Source: Zopfochytrium polystomum (lineage: Eukaryota; Chytridiomycota; Chytridiomycetes; Chytridiales; Chytridiaceae). Taken from it: 64,000 nucleotides of DNA. Below the pieces are notes generated by a model. That model searched no databases and was not told where the DNA came from. It worked only from the letters and a program-made list of their open reading frames with translations. The stretch lies in contig JAIVFJ010000015.1 of the NCBI GenBank assembly GCA_025765615.1, positions 310,001 to 374,000 of the forward strand, given 5' to 3'. Below, in pieces: positions 20,669 through 32,700 of this stretch (position 1 is its first letter; every line of letters begins with the position of its first letter). Made by a program: the position numbers and the translations under genes.

Positions 20669-21885
20669 AGTATGAGTAGTGGTGCCTAGTGTGACCTTTT
20701 CACTTTCTCGACAAACTTGCCTACTTTTCTGTTTCCCTCTTTTCTCGGTCTCGATTTTTTCAACTGTAAGGCCTGATTTGTTTTTCACCTCGTTGGTCGC
20801 TCGCGTTTCCAGTCCAATTCCACTGCACTCTCTCAGCCACTTTGACCTCTTCCCCCTCCTTCGCCGACTTTGCCCCCATCCCGCGAGCCGCACTTCTTTC
20901 TCTTCAGCCTACAGGACCCCCTTTCCTTCGCCATGATTTACATGACCCTGTTTCTCTCGTATCGTTTCGTTATACTTCCCTCCGCCCTTTCTTTTTTTTT
21001 GACTTTCTGATGAAATACAGAATAGTGGCCCTCCCGACGCCAAAGCGTTCAATCATTACAGTTGTTGTTGTGTCAATACATTGGTAACTGAAGAGCTTGA
21101 TGACATTGGTGAAAGCGACAGCGGGACTACGTTATACCATTCGGCTGGTTCATGTCGAACGGCGCGCATCATTCAGATAAGCCATCCCTCCTCATTTGCT
21201 GTCGGCAATGGCAGGAGCGCGTGTGCTCAGGGTCCGATTCCACTTGCGTGGCCCAAAAATTTGCACCGACACATTTTGATCTTCGCGAGCTAGGAGGAAT
21301 GAATGAAAGAAAACACGAACCAATATCAAGGGCAACGACTGACCGGGAAGGAGACAGAGCAGGCGTGTTTCTTTTTCGCCGCGTTGGTTTGATTCCATTT
21401 CCTTCCTACTGCCCTCTCCTTTGCTTATGCTCCTTTCCTCACTGGTTTTTCAGGCACGGAAAGGCCGCTTTGCAATAGATGAAACTTTTAAACCCACTCA
21501 CTTCGCAGCGTCCAGCACTTACTCTCCAATAAAATCACATCGTTCCAGCCACAGCTCGCAAAATCAGCGCTGAAGAGTGTTAATTGCCCTGCAAATCTTA
21601 CCATCTCCTTTTGGTCTTTCGTCACAGTACATCACCCCCACGCGCCCGCCGGCGTCGGAAAATCAGCAAGCGGAAGCGACTGAATGCGTGGCGAAATCGG
21701 CATTGCCTGATCGGCGCCTGCCGCCAGGCAAGGATAAGGCAGAGGAGGCTGTAAGGTGATGGTCAGTTCTTTCTCACATAATTCGATTTTTCCTTGCCGT
21801 TTGCTCTTTTTTTTTTTTTTTTCTTTTTTTATCCGGTTTTTTCTGACAAATCAATCGTGGGAGACTATTTTCGGTGGTGGATGAT
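20669..21885. other. Non-coding region
   Basis: About 1.2 kb between convergent genes. Small frames exist on both strands without recognisable domains. A T-rich run with 18 consecutive T lies at about 21807-21824. I see no RNA gene or clear repeat. Confidence 0.45.
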
Positions 21886-22803
21886 TTATTGAGTTTTATC
21901 TTTCCGCCTTGTAACTCCAAACTTCTTGGAGCCCTTCCCCCCTCTTTCGAAAGCTCGGTAACGTAGACAGTCACCCTTATTCACTTCTTGCTCTTGTTTT
22001 TCCGCTTCCTCTGGGACTTGCTTGTTGACTTGATGGCTGGCGCTCGTCGCTCCAGGAACGACCGAAGAAACCCTTGTGTCGGGGGCGGCCGCCGACTCGG
22101 AGGCAGTTCCTTCAGATGGGCGGGCGGAGCGAGACCGTGTTTTAGCTTTACTGAGAGAGAACATGGGTGGAAAAAGTACCTTGCAGGTTTTTTCAGCCAG
22201 GCCATCGGTGTCAGGGGATTCGGGCAGAATCTGTTTGTCACTGTGATTGGGTGTGTCAATAGTTTGCAGGCGGTGAGCGAGCTCTTGTCCCACCTCTTCG
22301 ACCAGTGTGTGTCGACGACGAGGCGGTTGGAGTTGTCTTTGATCGGAGGGGCACCGTCGAGTTAATCTCGGAGTTGAACAGGATGAACCCTGCGATCTCG
22401 CACCACTTGAACGCCCAGTGAGAGGCCGTAAACTTATTGTCGGGAGGCTGGCAAGAAGGGTAGAAAAAGTACTTTTAGCTTGCAGTGCTGCGAAATCTTT
22501 TAATTACCGCGTTTGCTGCCTTCACAAGATGGCTCACTACCAGCTGCTGTGCTGTAGGTGTGATTGTCAAGGAGAATGTGTTGGAAACTACTAAACATTG
22601 ATATTGCGCGTTCTTCGTTTCATCAACCAGCGCGATGTACAATTTTTTTGCATCACCTACATGGTCAGGAAAAAGTCGGATAACACAGCTACTTCAATCC
22701 TGCTTCCTCCACTTCAACAGCCATATGCATCAACTGCAATGTTGCGTGAAAGTTGACGAGCGTATTTACAAAGCCCTCCCAAATCCATGTTTACGGCTGA
22801 CAT
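21886..22803 (-). CDS. Unknown protein with a basic, low-complexity C-terminus
   Basis: I do not recognise it. A coherent minus-strand frame can be joined. A short first exon starts at 22803 (MSAVNMDLGGL) or 22788. An exon at about 22530-22665 reads DAKKLYIALVDETKNAQYQ and TPTAQQLVVSHLVKAANA. An exon at about 22362-22450 reads DNKFTASHWAFKWCEIAGF. A last exon, reached by a 61-base intron, begins VGQELAHRLQTIDTP and ends with a Glu/Lys-rich tail (FERGGKGSKKFGVTRRKDK) at 21886. The product would be about 230 residues, probably soluble. The middle looks folded (alternating hydrophobic and polar residues, Trp, Cys); the tail looks disordered. Exon borders are by eye, so the gene model is moderately uncertain. 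Confidence 0.5.
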
Positions 22804-22951
22804 GCAGCCTGATATTCCGAGGACATCTCCATCCCCAACCTCCCCTCTTCCCCGCCGACGCCTCCCCGCCTCTCTCTTGTCTGCTTCAGTGCCATCGTCG
22901 CGCTCGACTGCCCGACGTTTTTGGTAACCATCAATCATCAACGACAGTGAA

Positions 22952-24289
22952 CTACGAAGAAGCACCAAGCCACGCCGACACACCCTTGGATTGAAATTTC
23001 AGATTTGGCAAGCGTTGAAAGAGAACCGAAGTCGGACTGACCTCATACACCACAAAGGTAATGATTGTTCCAGGAAGCACCCGAATCAAATTTGGACCCA
23101 GACCTTTGTAGAAGCCGACCATTCCCTCGTTTCTGATGGAGAGAGGTAATGTAAGTACGTTGCCACTACTGCAAACAAGAAGTCAGCGGTGACTCACGAA
23201 TAAATGCGCTGTACGGTCCCGATAGTTCCCTTGTAGACTCTACTTTCATTCTGTCGCTCATTCTGAAGAAAAACCATCAATGAAACGGCATTACCACGTT
23301 GATGTTGATTCGTGACTGTACCTGCAGTCTTGATCGTACCACTTGATAAGGATAGGTGCATACCGTTGCAAAAATTTTCGAGGACAGCGCCATCACCGAA
23401 TACTCCAGGGATCCCTAACGTCCCCATCAGCACCAAACGCAATCGCGAAAACGTCTATCGTTTCCTTCTGCCCCCCCCCCCCCCCCCCCCCCCCACACAC
23501 CTACCAGCTTGGATTTATCCCCGCCCGACCAAATCCGCTTCATCTCTTCGTACGCCATAAACTGCAGCGCGCCGTGCGAGACCCCAAACAGCGCCGGGAC
23601 GAGGCCCTTGTACAGCCCGCGCACGCCCTCGCCCTGGTACGTCCGCCGCAGCCCGTCCCAAAGCGACCGGTACGCGTTCGGATCCGAGTTTCGCTCGGCG
23701 CACATGCGCGTCTTGACGAGCCAGAACGGGTTGGTGAAGAGGGACGTCAGCGCGCCGGCGGCGGCCGACGCGACGAGGTGGTGGCCGGGCGAGAGGCGGA
23801 CGGGTTGGGACGTTGGCGGCGGGGCGGAGGCAGACGAGGTTGTCGGGGCGGTGGCGGTCGGTGATGAAAGGGACAGCATGCCGTCTTTCATGATCGAGTA
23901 CCACCAAAAATACAGGCCCCAGGAGAGCGTCGAGCCCGCGAGGTTCGCTGAGATGCCGCGGTACATGCCGCGTGTGCCCTCCTGCAAAAATATCGTTTGA
24001 AGGCCGATGATCGTTCCGCGGAATCCATAAGCGCCTCTTCGATTGGATTCGTCGACTGGCGGTGTCGTGTTGATGGAATGGCTCTTAACGAACGATCACA
24101 GGTACGCGGAAATGCTCTCAAACCTTGGAATCGGGTTTTGATCAGATCCAGCGGGTGAAGTATTCCTGTGGAAACGGCTCCTGCGATGAAGCCGGCAACG
24201 CCCTGGCGAAAGGCTTTTGAAGGGGCAAGCCAGGACTTGATCTGCTCCGAGTCCGTAGATGCCGTGGCGGTAGAAGCTGAAACGGTCAT
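22952..24289 (-). CDS. Mitochondrial carrier, folate/FAD type (SLC25A32/FLX1-like)
   Basis: Inner mitochondrial membrane carrier. By similarity to SLC25A32/Flx1 it would move FAD or folate. All three carrier repeats are present on the minus strand: [11 protein letters not shown] (exon 1, about 24130), [11 protein letters not shown] (about 23720) and [11 protein letters not shown] (about 23340). Each is followed by a G-hydrophobic stretch such as [20 protein letters not shown] and [20 protein letters not shown]. The [16 protein letters not shown] block is typical of the FLX1/folate-carrier branch. The start is the ATG at 24287-24289 ([20 protein letters not shown]). The loop between the first two repeats carries a Ser/Ala/Thr insert of about 30 residues. 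Several introns interrupt it; one contains a run of 24 C. If no further 3' exon exists, the stop is TAG at 22952-22954. Confidence 0.85.
23471..23494. repeat. Homopolymer run of 24 C in a carrier-gene intron
   Basis: Twenty-four consecutive C on the plus strand. On the coding strand it is a G-run inside an intron near its 5' splice site. Such runs are unstable and often mis-sized in sequencing. Confidence 0.95.
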
Positions 24290-24896
24290 GACGATCTCGC
24301 GACACCGCGACAGCAGTGTATGCAAACGCAATTGCAGGAGAGCGGCGAAGGTATCAGCGGTCAGGCGAGGATCGTCGCTCGACGACGGCGGCGTGGTTGG
24401 GGCGGGTGGGTATTTGATGATCAGAACAACAACGACGGCACGTGGTTGTTGGCGCCACAAGGCTTTTCCGTCGCGCGGCCAGGCTGAACGAGGGAGGGAA
24501 ACGCGAAAGAGAAAGCTAGAACCGACACTTACACGCTGAGGCCAGCCCCGCCATGCAATGCCTAGATTACCAACCCCAAAACGCTGCGTCTACTTTGCGC
24601 TTTTGCTCCCGTCGCTAACTTTCAAAAGGGTCGGAGTGGTTTGACGCCTGGTCCAGAAATTGAGTCAATTGTTTCAAAATCGTGCGAAAAGTCGCTCGCT
24701 ACGGTCCCGCCAATTCGCTCTGCACCCTCTTCTTCTCCTCCTCTAGAAGACTTCCAAACGACAAAAGTTCCTTGATGGCACTGCTGCGTAAGTGGTTGTT
24801 GGAGGTTTGGTCCTGCCCAAAGTATCCCACATCCCCTGTCGATGGCCCTGCTCGAGTGACCTCCAGGTCCGAATGTTGCTATAAGCCCCAATCCTG
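24290..24896. other. Intergenic region
   Basis: About 600 bases upstream of the carrier gene and downstream of the coiled-coil gene, both on the minus strand. No supportable coding sequence, repeat or RNA gene is seen. Confidence 0.45.
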
Positions 24897-27130
24897 TCAG
24901 TGCGGATCAACAGAGACTAACGTCTGTAATCGAAAGCTTACCAGCCTGCTTCTCCGCTTGGCGACCGCTCTCGCGGGAACGTCATCGTCCGTGCCCCACG
25001 GTGGCACTGCCGACACTCTTCCACCCTCGCCGCCGAGCTCGCGGTTTCTCCCGACAGCTCCTGCTCGGACATCGGCAGTCGCATCGGCAGCACCGTCCGT
25101 TCCCCATGGTGGCACCAATACAGGACTTGCCAGCGTCTTATGAAGGTCCACTTTTGGCGCGTTGCTCTCAAATGTTCCCCACGGTGGGACCACGGACCTA
25201 TGTCCATCACGCACACCACCTCCATTACGATAGAACGAGAGAGTGCTCTCTGAACGCGCTGCTGCCCTCAACTTTTCGGCCGCTGCAGCGGCCTTCGCTC
25301 CGCGTCGAAGGACCTGTCCCAGCGATAGTTGCTTTTCTTCTACTGGCTGCTTCGGCGGTTCTTTTGGTGCGTTTCCTCGATTGGATAAACTGGTTGCTCG
25401 TCGCACTTTTGCAACTGACTCGGAGCGCACGGATTGGTGGGAAAGTCGCGAAGGGTTAAGGTCCTGATAGTTGAGGTTCCAGTTGTCGCGGTTCTCTTCC
25501 CGCAGAACGGGCTTTCGATCTCTTGTCGAAGGATTTAGTTTGACGCTGTTTAGAATCTTGGAGAGCTTTTTTCGTGGTGATAGATTCGCAATAGCTGGGG
25601 CAGAAGCATGGTTTGGCGGGCTTTCATCATCGCGTGCAATTTCCGTGGAGTGGTCTGCCGGCTTTTGTGGCTTTGGCTTCGATTGTGTGGGTCGCACGGC
25701 ATCTGCCTTCGGAAGTGAGGGAATGTCGTCGATTTCTGGGGGTCTTTCTAAATTGGTCTCTTGCGGCTTGGCTTTGAATCGTGGTATTCTGCTCTCCCGA
25801 GATTTGTTCGAAGGAGGGGGATGAGGCTCGACTTTTGTGACTCTGTCCGGGCTGGGACAGTTCCCTTGGGTGAGGACAACGCTTCCTATACTGGTTTGTC
25901 CCACCACTTCATCTAAATGACCGCGAAAGGCTGAACCATTCCCCAACGAATGGGAGTTGGGTTTGCTCTGCTTCTGAGCGATTTGCTGCTTCAGCTCTTC
26001 TCTCCATATCTCTGTCTGGCGCTGGCGTCTCTCCGATTCGACCGAGGCTTCGATAAACTGGCTCTTCAAACGCGGTCTGAAAGTTTGGCTTTCTCTCGCC
26101 TGCTCCTGGGATGAACCAAAGCCTGCGGCGCTAGACTGCTGCTCCCGCTTCAATTCCATCTCTTTCAGTCTTTTCTTCTCCTCAATTTGGGCCTTCAATG
26201 CTTCTCGCCATTCTTCGGTCTTGCGACGTTGCGCTTCGTCATCGTAACTTTCGCTGAACTGGCTCTTGATTCGCGGAAAGAGTGCCCCGCCTGAATTAAC
26301 CGACGCGCGATGGATTGTGGCTTCAAGCATTGCAGACGAAGCGTTCCGTTGTTCTGATTGGGTAGCGTGATAAGGAACGCCTGGATGTAAAGCATCCTGA
26401 CTCCGACGCTGCGGTTCTGCACTCCGAATGTCGATGCCGGCTGGCTGAGACAGAGCGAACGCACTACTGCTGGTCCTGCCGCTTTCACTGTTTTCGGCAG
26501 CTGTGACTCCACGTCGAGAAGTCACCGGGTTCCCGTTGCTGTCGCGGAGAGGGGCACCGCCTCCACCGCTCCCGCGCTTGTTCCAAAAGAAGTCGCCAAA
26601 GTCCTCGGCTGCAGGCGCTGCTGCCTGGCGTTTGCTTGTAATGAGTGATGTGCGCGGCGGGGCGGCGGCTGGCGCTACTGCATCCATCGCTGTTCGAGGG
26701 TCTGGGTGGCTCAGCTCCCGTAAGGCGCTGGGCTGTCTGGATCGGGGAGGTTCATTCGCAGCAGACCGGCCAAATATTCCAACATTCGCCTGAAACAGCG
26801 CGAATGGTTAGATTTTTGGGTTCTGGCCGCCAGGCGAAGCGTGGGGGGTCCTACCTCTTGGGACGTGTCCCGCTTGAAGTCCTCCTTTTCCTTCTGGCGG
26901 AGGGCCAATTGCTCTTTCCGTTGCTGGTCCAGCTCTGCCAGCCACTTTTTCCGCGCCTCTTCACGCTTCGCGACATCTTCACTTATCAGTGGCAGCTCCT
27001 CGTGCGTTTTGCGCGAACGGATCGGGCCAGCAGGGTGCTGAGTTCGAGGGTGGTTGTGGAGTGTTGCGTGTGAGTTGTCGGTGCGGTCTGGTGCGCCCTC
27101 CCGCCGAACCTTCCTCCCCGCGCGTCGCAT
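24897..27130 (-). CDS. Coiled-coil protein with paired EWRE-helix repeats and VPPWGT repeats (centrosome/cilium type suspected)
   Basis: A two-exon model: a first part 26800-27130 (EDVAKREEARKKWLAELDQQRKEQ) and a long exon 24897-26687. The long exon has two copies of a charged helix: RRKTEEWREALKAQIEEKKR (about 26190-26240) and RQRQTEIWREELKQQIAQKQ (about 25970-26040). Each is preceded by a PR(I/L)KSQF(S/I)E motif. Helices of the type KW...EL..QR.EK and ...QIEEKKR are found in CCDC66/CSPP1-like centrosomal and ciliary proteins, so that role is suspected, not shown. The C-terminus carries VPPWGT three times within about 75 residues. The rest is Ser/Pro-rich and probably disordered. The 5' end is unsure: a further open stretch (STEERQRQRAFGEQQ, 27170-27260) may be an upstream exon. 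Confidence 0.65.
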
Positions 27131-27398
27131 CCAAACACTCCGACACTCCGACGATCTTTGACAAGGATGGGCAAAGGGTCTTCAAGGTTGTTGACAAGTG
27201 CGATTTTGCCTTGTTGTTCGCCGAATGCCCGTTGTCTTTGTCGCTCCTCGGTTGAGGGTGATCCCGCTCGGCAGCCAGCTGCGAAGCACACCACCACCAC
27301 CACCAACCCCTCCTCCTCCTTGTGATCGGCAGCATCTGCAGCCAGCTCCGGCTCACTCACTCCGTGCCCAAGCATTCTTTCGACCTCGGCCGTGCCCA

Positions 27399-29462
27399 AT
27401 GCTGCCGGATCGGTCCTCTGGCCAGCGCACTCGATCCTTGCACCCTCCACCCTTTTCTCCTCCGTCTTTCCACCATCTATTCAACCCGCACAACCCGTTT
27501 CTCCGGAGTTCGAGGCCAAGCCGGTCTCCCGCCAGAAACTCTTTGTTAAGCACGCGGCTTTACTCGTCGTCGACATCATCATCATCATCATCATCATCAA
27601 CCGCCTCCCCGACTCCCGCCCGCAAAAAGACGCCGCTCCCGCACTATCACTCGGACAAGGTCCCAAAATCTTACAGGGCGGTCCTGGTTGGTCAATCGCA
27701 CCCTCCGCCGCACATCCGACTCCCCAAACACGCGCAGAACGGGCAAAAGAACGCAACAGTCATCGTCATCTGCGCCTCGGCACCGTTCCTGCCGCGCGTC
27801 GAGTCGCAGCCGCCGCCTTACGATCAGATCGAGCCGACCCTCTCGTCACTGGGCCTGCACGACGGGATCGTTTCAGACTTTATGCGGGACGCGGTGGGAT
27901 CCGACGTCTCTCCCGCTTTGGCAGAGTTTTGGGAGCTGGTGCGGTCCTTTGAAGACGAGCGGACCAAACTCGCCACAGGGGATGGGCCAACGGCAGCCGT
28001 GAAGTTAGAGGGGTCGAAACTTCGCTTCGTCGAGGACGCGATATGGAAAAAGTACCTTACCTTCACTCTCATCGACCCGTCGCTCTCGTCCATACCCCAC
28101 GAAGTTTTCTCTTGGATCCTTCACGTTTGCGCCAACGGGAGGGCTTCAGCATCAGTAGACAGGGTCGACTCGTTGGTGAGCGACATGGATCGCTCGGGCA
28201 TACCCCTCTCCGCCACCGACAACGCGAACCTCCTGACCGTGTGGATGCGCGCCCAGTGGGTTGCCCGCCGTCCTGAGCAGTGCATCGAAGCAGCAGTCGA
28301 AAGAGGGCTCGGAATGTGCATGCAGCTCCACCGGGAGTTTCTGCGGCATTACTTTACTGACGGCACAAAACGGCTAGTCGACGAGTTGGTGTTGTCCCTT
28401 GCCACCCGCCCAACAACAACCACAACGACGGAGACGACTCCCCGAGCGGCCGCAGTCCCTCCCAGCCCCGCCACCGAGGTTGCCGAGTTCTGCTTCCGCG
28501 CTCTTGGAGACATCTTCGACTGCGACGGGGTCGTGGGTCTGCACGCGGAGCTGCGCCCGATCCTCTGGGAGCGCGGCTACTCTTTCACCATCGGCACGTA
28601 CGAATGCATCCTCGCGACCCTGTCGCACGCATCCCACCTCAAAACCCCTTCCTTCGGCTTTTTTCCACCGATGAACGGCAAAACCGTCTCCTCCTCTCTC
28701 CACATCGCCGAGTCCATCTTTCGCGAAGCCTTGTCCTTCTACCCCGCTGACCGTCGCCTTTACAACCTCATGCTCCGCGCAGCCCTCCGCCATACCAAAA
28801 CCGATCTTCACAGCGCTACGCGCCTTCTCGACGAGATAGTCCAGCTCAAGATTACGCTGCCGTCCGCGTCGATCGCCGCGCTCGCGGCAACATACACTCG
28901 AATGGGATTTACCAATGAGTTGAAGCTGATATGGAAGGGTACATTGCCGGCCCTCGCCGACCTCCCGCCTTCCGTCAGTAGCGCAGCCCCGATCAAATTG
29001 GCGCAACATGTCGGAGCCGGGACTTCGGCGACCGAAGAGTGGCGTAAAGGAAAACGCCACAAACTTTACAGTCACCATCTGAAAGACCTCTATGAACATA
29101 AGATGTGGCAGGCCACAGTCTTCGGTTTGGTGCGCCAGCGAAGGTGGTGGTCGACCATGGAAATGTTCAAGATGATGCGAAAGAGCGGGTTCCGGCCCTC
29201 GGCGCGCCTGTACGCTCGCGCGCTCGAGGAGATTGCGTCGAGGAATAGGCCCCGGTCCGCAGTTTTTTTGTACAGAATGTATCGCACTGACGGCTACCGA
29301 GCTTCTCGCCGTGTGAGCTTGGCGTTGGAGAGACTGGCAGAAAGTACTGGTGTAGCCTTGTACGAAACGAGTCCCACGAAGACAAATCGCTCTGGTACGC
29401 GTCATGGGACCAGGAGGCAAAGCAATATACCCTCGGCCTTTTCTGTACTGCCTCCCCTGTAA
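27399..29462 (+). CDS. Mitochondrial PPR-like protein
   Basis: An intronless frame, about 687 residues from ATG 27399. It begins with a presequence-like stretch rich in Arg, Ser and Pro and lacking acidic residues (RSPARNSLLSTRLYSSST), followed by a poly-Ser run from a TCA repeat. The body is helical. It contains PPR-type repeats such as DRRLYNLMLRAALRHTKTDL, SIAALAATYTRMGF and WWSTMEMFKMMRKSGFRPSA. The last is a good PPR match with the GxxP turn and then ARLYARALEEI. PPR proteins bind organellar RNA, so a role in mitochondrial RNA processing or translation is likely. The frame stays open upstream to 27198, but the ATG at 27399 gives the better presequence. The specific target cannot be told. 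Confidence 0.75.
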   Translation: MLPDRSSGQRTRSLHPPPFSPPSFHHLFNPHNPFLRSSRPSRSPARNSLLSTRLYSSSTSSSSSSSSTASPTPARKKTPLPHYHSDKVPKSYRAVLVGQSHPPPHIRLPKHAQNGQKNATVIVICASAPFLPRVESQPPPYDQIEPTLSSLGLHDGIVSDFMRDAVGSDVSPALAEFWELVRSFEDERTKLATGDGPTAAVKLEGSKLRFVEDAIWKKYLTFTLIDPSLSSIPHEVFSWILHVCANGRASASVDRVDSLVSDMDRSGIPLSATDNANLLTVWMRAQWVARRPEQCIEAAVERGLGMCMQLHREFLRHYFTDGTKRLVDELVLSLATRPTTTTTTETTPRAAAVPPSPATEVAEFCFRALGDIFDCDGVVGLHAELRPILWERGYSFTIGTYECILATLSHASHLKTPSFGFFPPMNGKTVSSSLHIAESIFREALSFYPADRRLYNLMLRAALRHTKTDLHSATRLLDEIVQLKITLPSASIAALAATYTRMGFTNELKLIWKGTLPALADLPPSVSSAAPIKLAQHVGAGTSATEEWRKGKRHKLYSHHLKDLYEHKMWQATVFGLVRQRRWWSTMEMFKMMRKSGFRPSARLYARALEEIASRNRPRSAVFLYRMYRTDGYRASRRVSLALERLAESTGVALYETSPTKTNRSGTRHGTRRQSNIPSAFSVLPPL

Positions 29463-29787
29463 AAGCGTGAAAAGTCGAGTAACAATCAAGCAACGGATAA
29501 CCCGTAAGCAGTAACCGTGAGGTCAGAGCGAGGGTTTGCATGGTGGCGGATCGCTCAGTAGAGAGGAGGCCGCCATGTTCACGCAGCAGTTTGAAGGAGC
29601 TTATTCTCGTTTTTTGCTGCGCAAATACAGTAAAGACCCCAGAACACAGTCCACCACATACACTTTCTCACAATCGTATAATTTCCGGCCAAATGGGTCC
29701 CGTATCCTGATGTGCCAAAGTGCAACATAGTGAGACAGAGATACAATGCTAGAACGAAACAAAAGAGCGTACATCTTCCCAATTAAG
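29463..29787. other. Short convergent intergenic region
   Basis: About 325 bases between the convergent PPR-like gene and the CDK12-like gene. A 64-residue plus frame at 29536 has no recognisable features and is not called. Confidence 0.4.
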
Positions 29788-32700
29788 TCAGGCTGGCCCA
29801 GTTTCCGATTGTGGGTCCCCCGACATCTCACGGTCTTCGTTTCCCAGCAAAACTGGGCCTTCGACGATTCTCCCCGATTCCATAGGCACCTCATGCTCAA
29901 CAGTGGGCTCAAGAGACTCGGACTCTTCACGGATAGTCGCTCCTTCCCCAGCTTGGTACTCAGGGAGTGAAACAGAGTCATTTCCCGCCACGTTTGTTGG
30001 GAGGCTGACTTCTGTAATGGCCCCACTTCCACCTACAGAGGCCAAGCCTGCTGGCACCGAGTCCGCAGCAGCAACGGCTTCCTCCTGCCGAGGGATTTGC
30101 GCAGGCTCTTCTGCGTCCATGGGGTCGACACCACCGTCTGTTCCTCCAACGGCATTTCCACTAAACGCCTCCGGATTTCCGTTACCGACAAAGTGCTCGT
30201 CGACATCACTTCTTGCAGCTGACTTTGCTCGGCGCCCCCGCTTCGCCGGCTGCCCGCCACGACCGCTCGAGCTAGCCGATCGTTTCATACCGCGAGCTGA
30301 GATAAGCGCATCAAAGTTATAAACAGGCTTTTTGCTCTGTTGCCTCGACGACCGGCGTAACGGTTCAACTTCAGAGAGTTTTTTCGCCAGTTGCTCGTCC
30401 GACATTTCGGCAATTTGAGGTGCACCGTCTTCAGTGGTCGGTGCGTGATCGCTTTGTGCTACAAAAGAAATCGAATGAGAGAGTAGTCGCACAAATTGAG
30501 GTTTCTTCTGTCACATTAAACCAACCTGTCGAGTCGGATTCAACACCTGAGATGATCACATCGATCTTCGTGCTGCTTCTCCTTCTCGAACGGACCTCCT
30601 TCGTGGGTTGTTGGTGACCTTTACCCAACCCCGCATGCTCCGACGATGCCGCATTCGGCACATTGTAACACTTGCTGGCTGAATCTGCTGAAAGTTAGCA
30701 ATTATTCAACGATGCTCAATGTGGTCGTACCATCTGGAAGTGGGGTTTTCCGTGGTCTCCCGACTTTCCGTTTCACCGTTGCAGAAACCTCCGGAACGGG
30801 AGGTGGTAGACCATGAGCTTCACCTGACGTGCTCTCTGCCGTCGCTACCACCGTCGTGACATCCCTAATCTCCACTGTCTTCATCAGATCCTTTGTTTCC
30901 TGCAGCAAGATTGGCACCTTTGTCGAAAAGGAGATTAAAAGTCAGATTAAGAGGCCTGTTGTAGCAACAAGCGGTTTACCGGTAGAACAGGAGCAGAGCC
31001 TGAGTCGACCTCCTCCTCCGCTTCTTCCTCAAGCCCTGTCATCGGCGAAGCACTCTGGTCGACCAAGGCTGAGGAAGGCACTTGAGTTGTGGTTGAAGGT
31101 GGTTTAGCCAGAGCGGCAAGAGGAGAAGTCCCATCGCTAGATTCTGGAACAGAGGCGGTGTACGGCTCTAAGGTTGCAGAGTGAGCGACAGTCACAGGCT
31201 CGACTTTCGGATCGGATGATGTTGCGAATTTGAGGTCCTCTTGCGTTGAAGTCGCGTAAAAAACATGATCCGCAATAGGCGAACTCGGCAACAAGGGTTC
31301 CGCTTTAAACTTTAGGCTCGAAGTTGGCTTTGAGACTTGTGTCGCCGATTCGACGGCGTGAGTGTCCACAGAATCTGCGACTGTAGAATAAGGAACTTTG
31401 TGGGGGCCCTTTGGCGAGGGCGACCGCTGATAACCTTTTCCAGGTGATTTCTGCCCGCTGAAGTTCCCTTCAACTTGCGTACGAGAGTCCGGGCCGATCC
31501 GTGTGGGACTTCGTTTTGTGAACGCTGGGAGCTTAGGCTTTTGGGGGGATATTGCTTCGCGGGGTGGACGAGCGTCCAATGGTCGCGTGTTCACCGGGGG
31601 CGGTGGTGAGCGCGACCTCGAATAGTGACGGGGCAAAGGAGAACGATTTCTCCTGCTGTACCTTGTTCGGGAGCGAGAACGAGAGGAGCTGTATGACCTC
31701 TTTCGTTGGCGAGAAACAGATCGTGAGCGCGAAGGTGAGTAAGATGTCCGAGAGCGAGACCTGGAGTAGGACCTCGACGTTGAACGTGAATACGAACGTG
31801 ACCGTGATCGCGAGTACCGTGAGCGAGAGGAGGTTCTGCTACGAGATGACCGGGAGGATGACGGCGATCGACGCCGTGACCTGTCGGAGTACTTGCCACG
31901 ATTGCTTGATGGAGGAGGGGGGCTGCGGCTATCACCGCGACGTACGACTCGTTGCGATGAGTAGGAGGAACCTTTCCCGCCATCATTGCGCCGAGGGGGT
32001 GAATTTCGCGTTGGAGGGGACCGTCGCGGAAACGCCGGAGATCGAGAACGTGATTTCGCTCTCTGTGCGAACAGTTATTCAAAATCTTTGCTTCAACGAG
32101 CGACAAACGCACATATCTGGTTCGCAAGGAGTAGGAGCCTGGTCGTAAACCTGGACGAGGTTGATTCTGAGGAGTGGCTGTGGATTGTAACTGACGGGGT
32201 GCCCGAGAGTCTCGAGCATCTGGTGGAAGGGCTGAGGGAGGTGGCGGTGGAGGCTGCGCTTGCGATTGCTGCAGTTTTGGAAGGTAATCACTTAAAACGG
32301 AAACAGCAGAGGAGTGTGTTCTTGGAGGTAATGTGGACCCATTGCGAACTTCTCGAGGAGCCGCTCGAGCAGTAGCAGGCTCTGGGAGGATCTCCACAAC
32401 TTTCGCCGTCGCCGTAACTCGATCAGGCACAACGGGCGACCTGTTCTCGATGGCGGGAGCAGACGCACGAAGTGGAGAGACCGGAGGCTGGAACTGGAGC
32501 GGCTCCAACGGAATTTCCGCGTGGACGGCGCTCTCGGCAGGTCGAAGACTGTCGGGGCCATTGAGATATCCCTTTTTCTTCCGCTGCTTGCTCTCGTACT
32601 CGTGCCAGTCCCCTTCAATGCGAGGGAGTCTGACAAAACCTTTGTTAGCATCTGGCAACGGAAGAAGGCAAATGGAAAATCCTGCTTACTGGCTCTTATC

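Noticed and set aside
22140..22180. A 29-base intron inside the last exon of the unknown gene at 21886-22803
   Set aside because: Removing it would create an immediate stop, and it is too short for this genome's introns.
28374..29489. 371-residue minus-strand open frame
   Set aside because: It is antisense to the PPR-like gene, has no family blocks, and its composition mirrors the GC-rich sense codons.
31552..32148. 198-residue plus-strand open frame
   Set aside because: Antisense to the SR-rich tail of the CDK12-like gene; no recognisable content.
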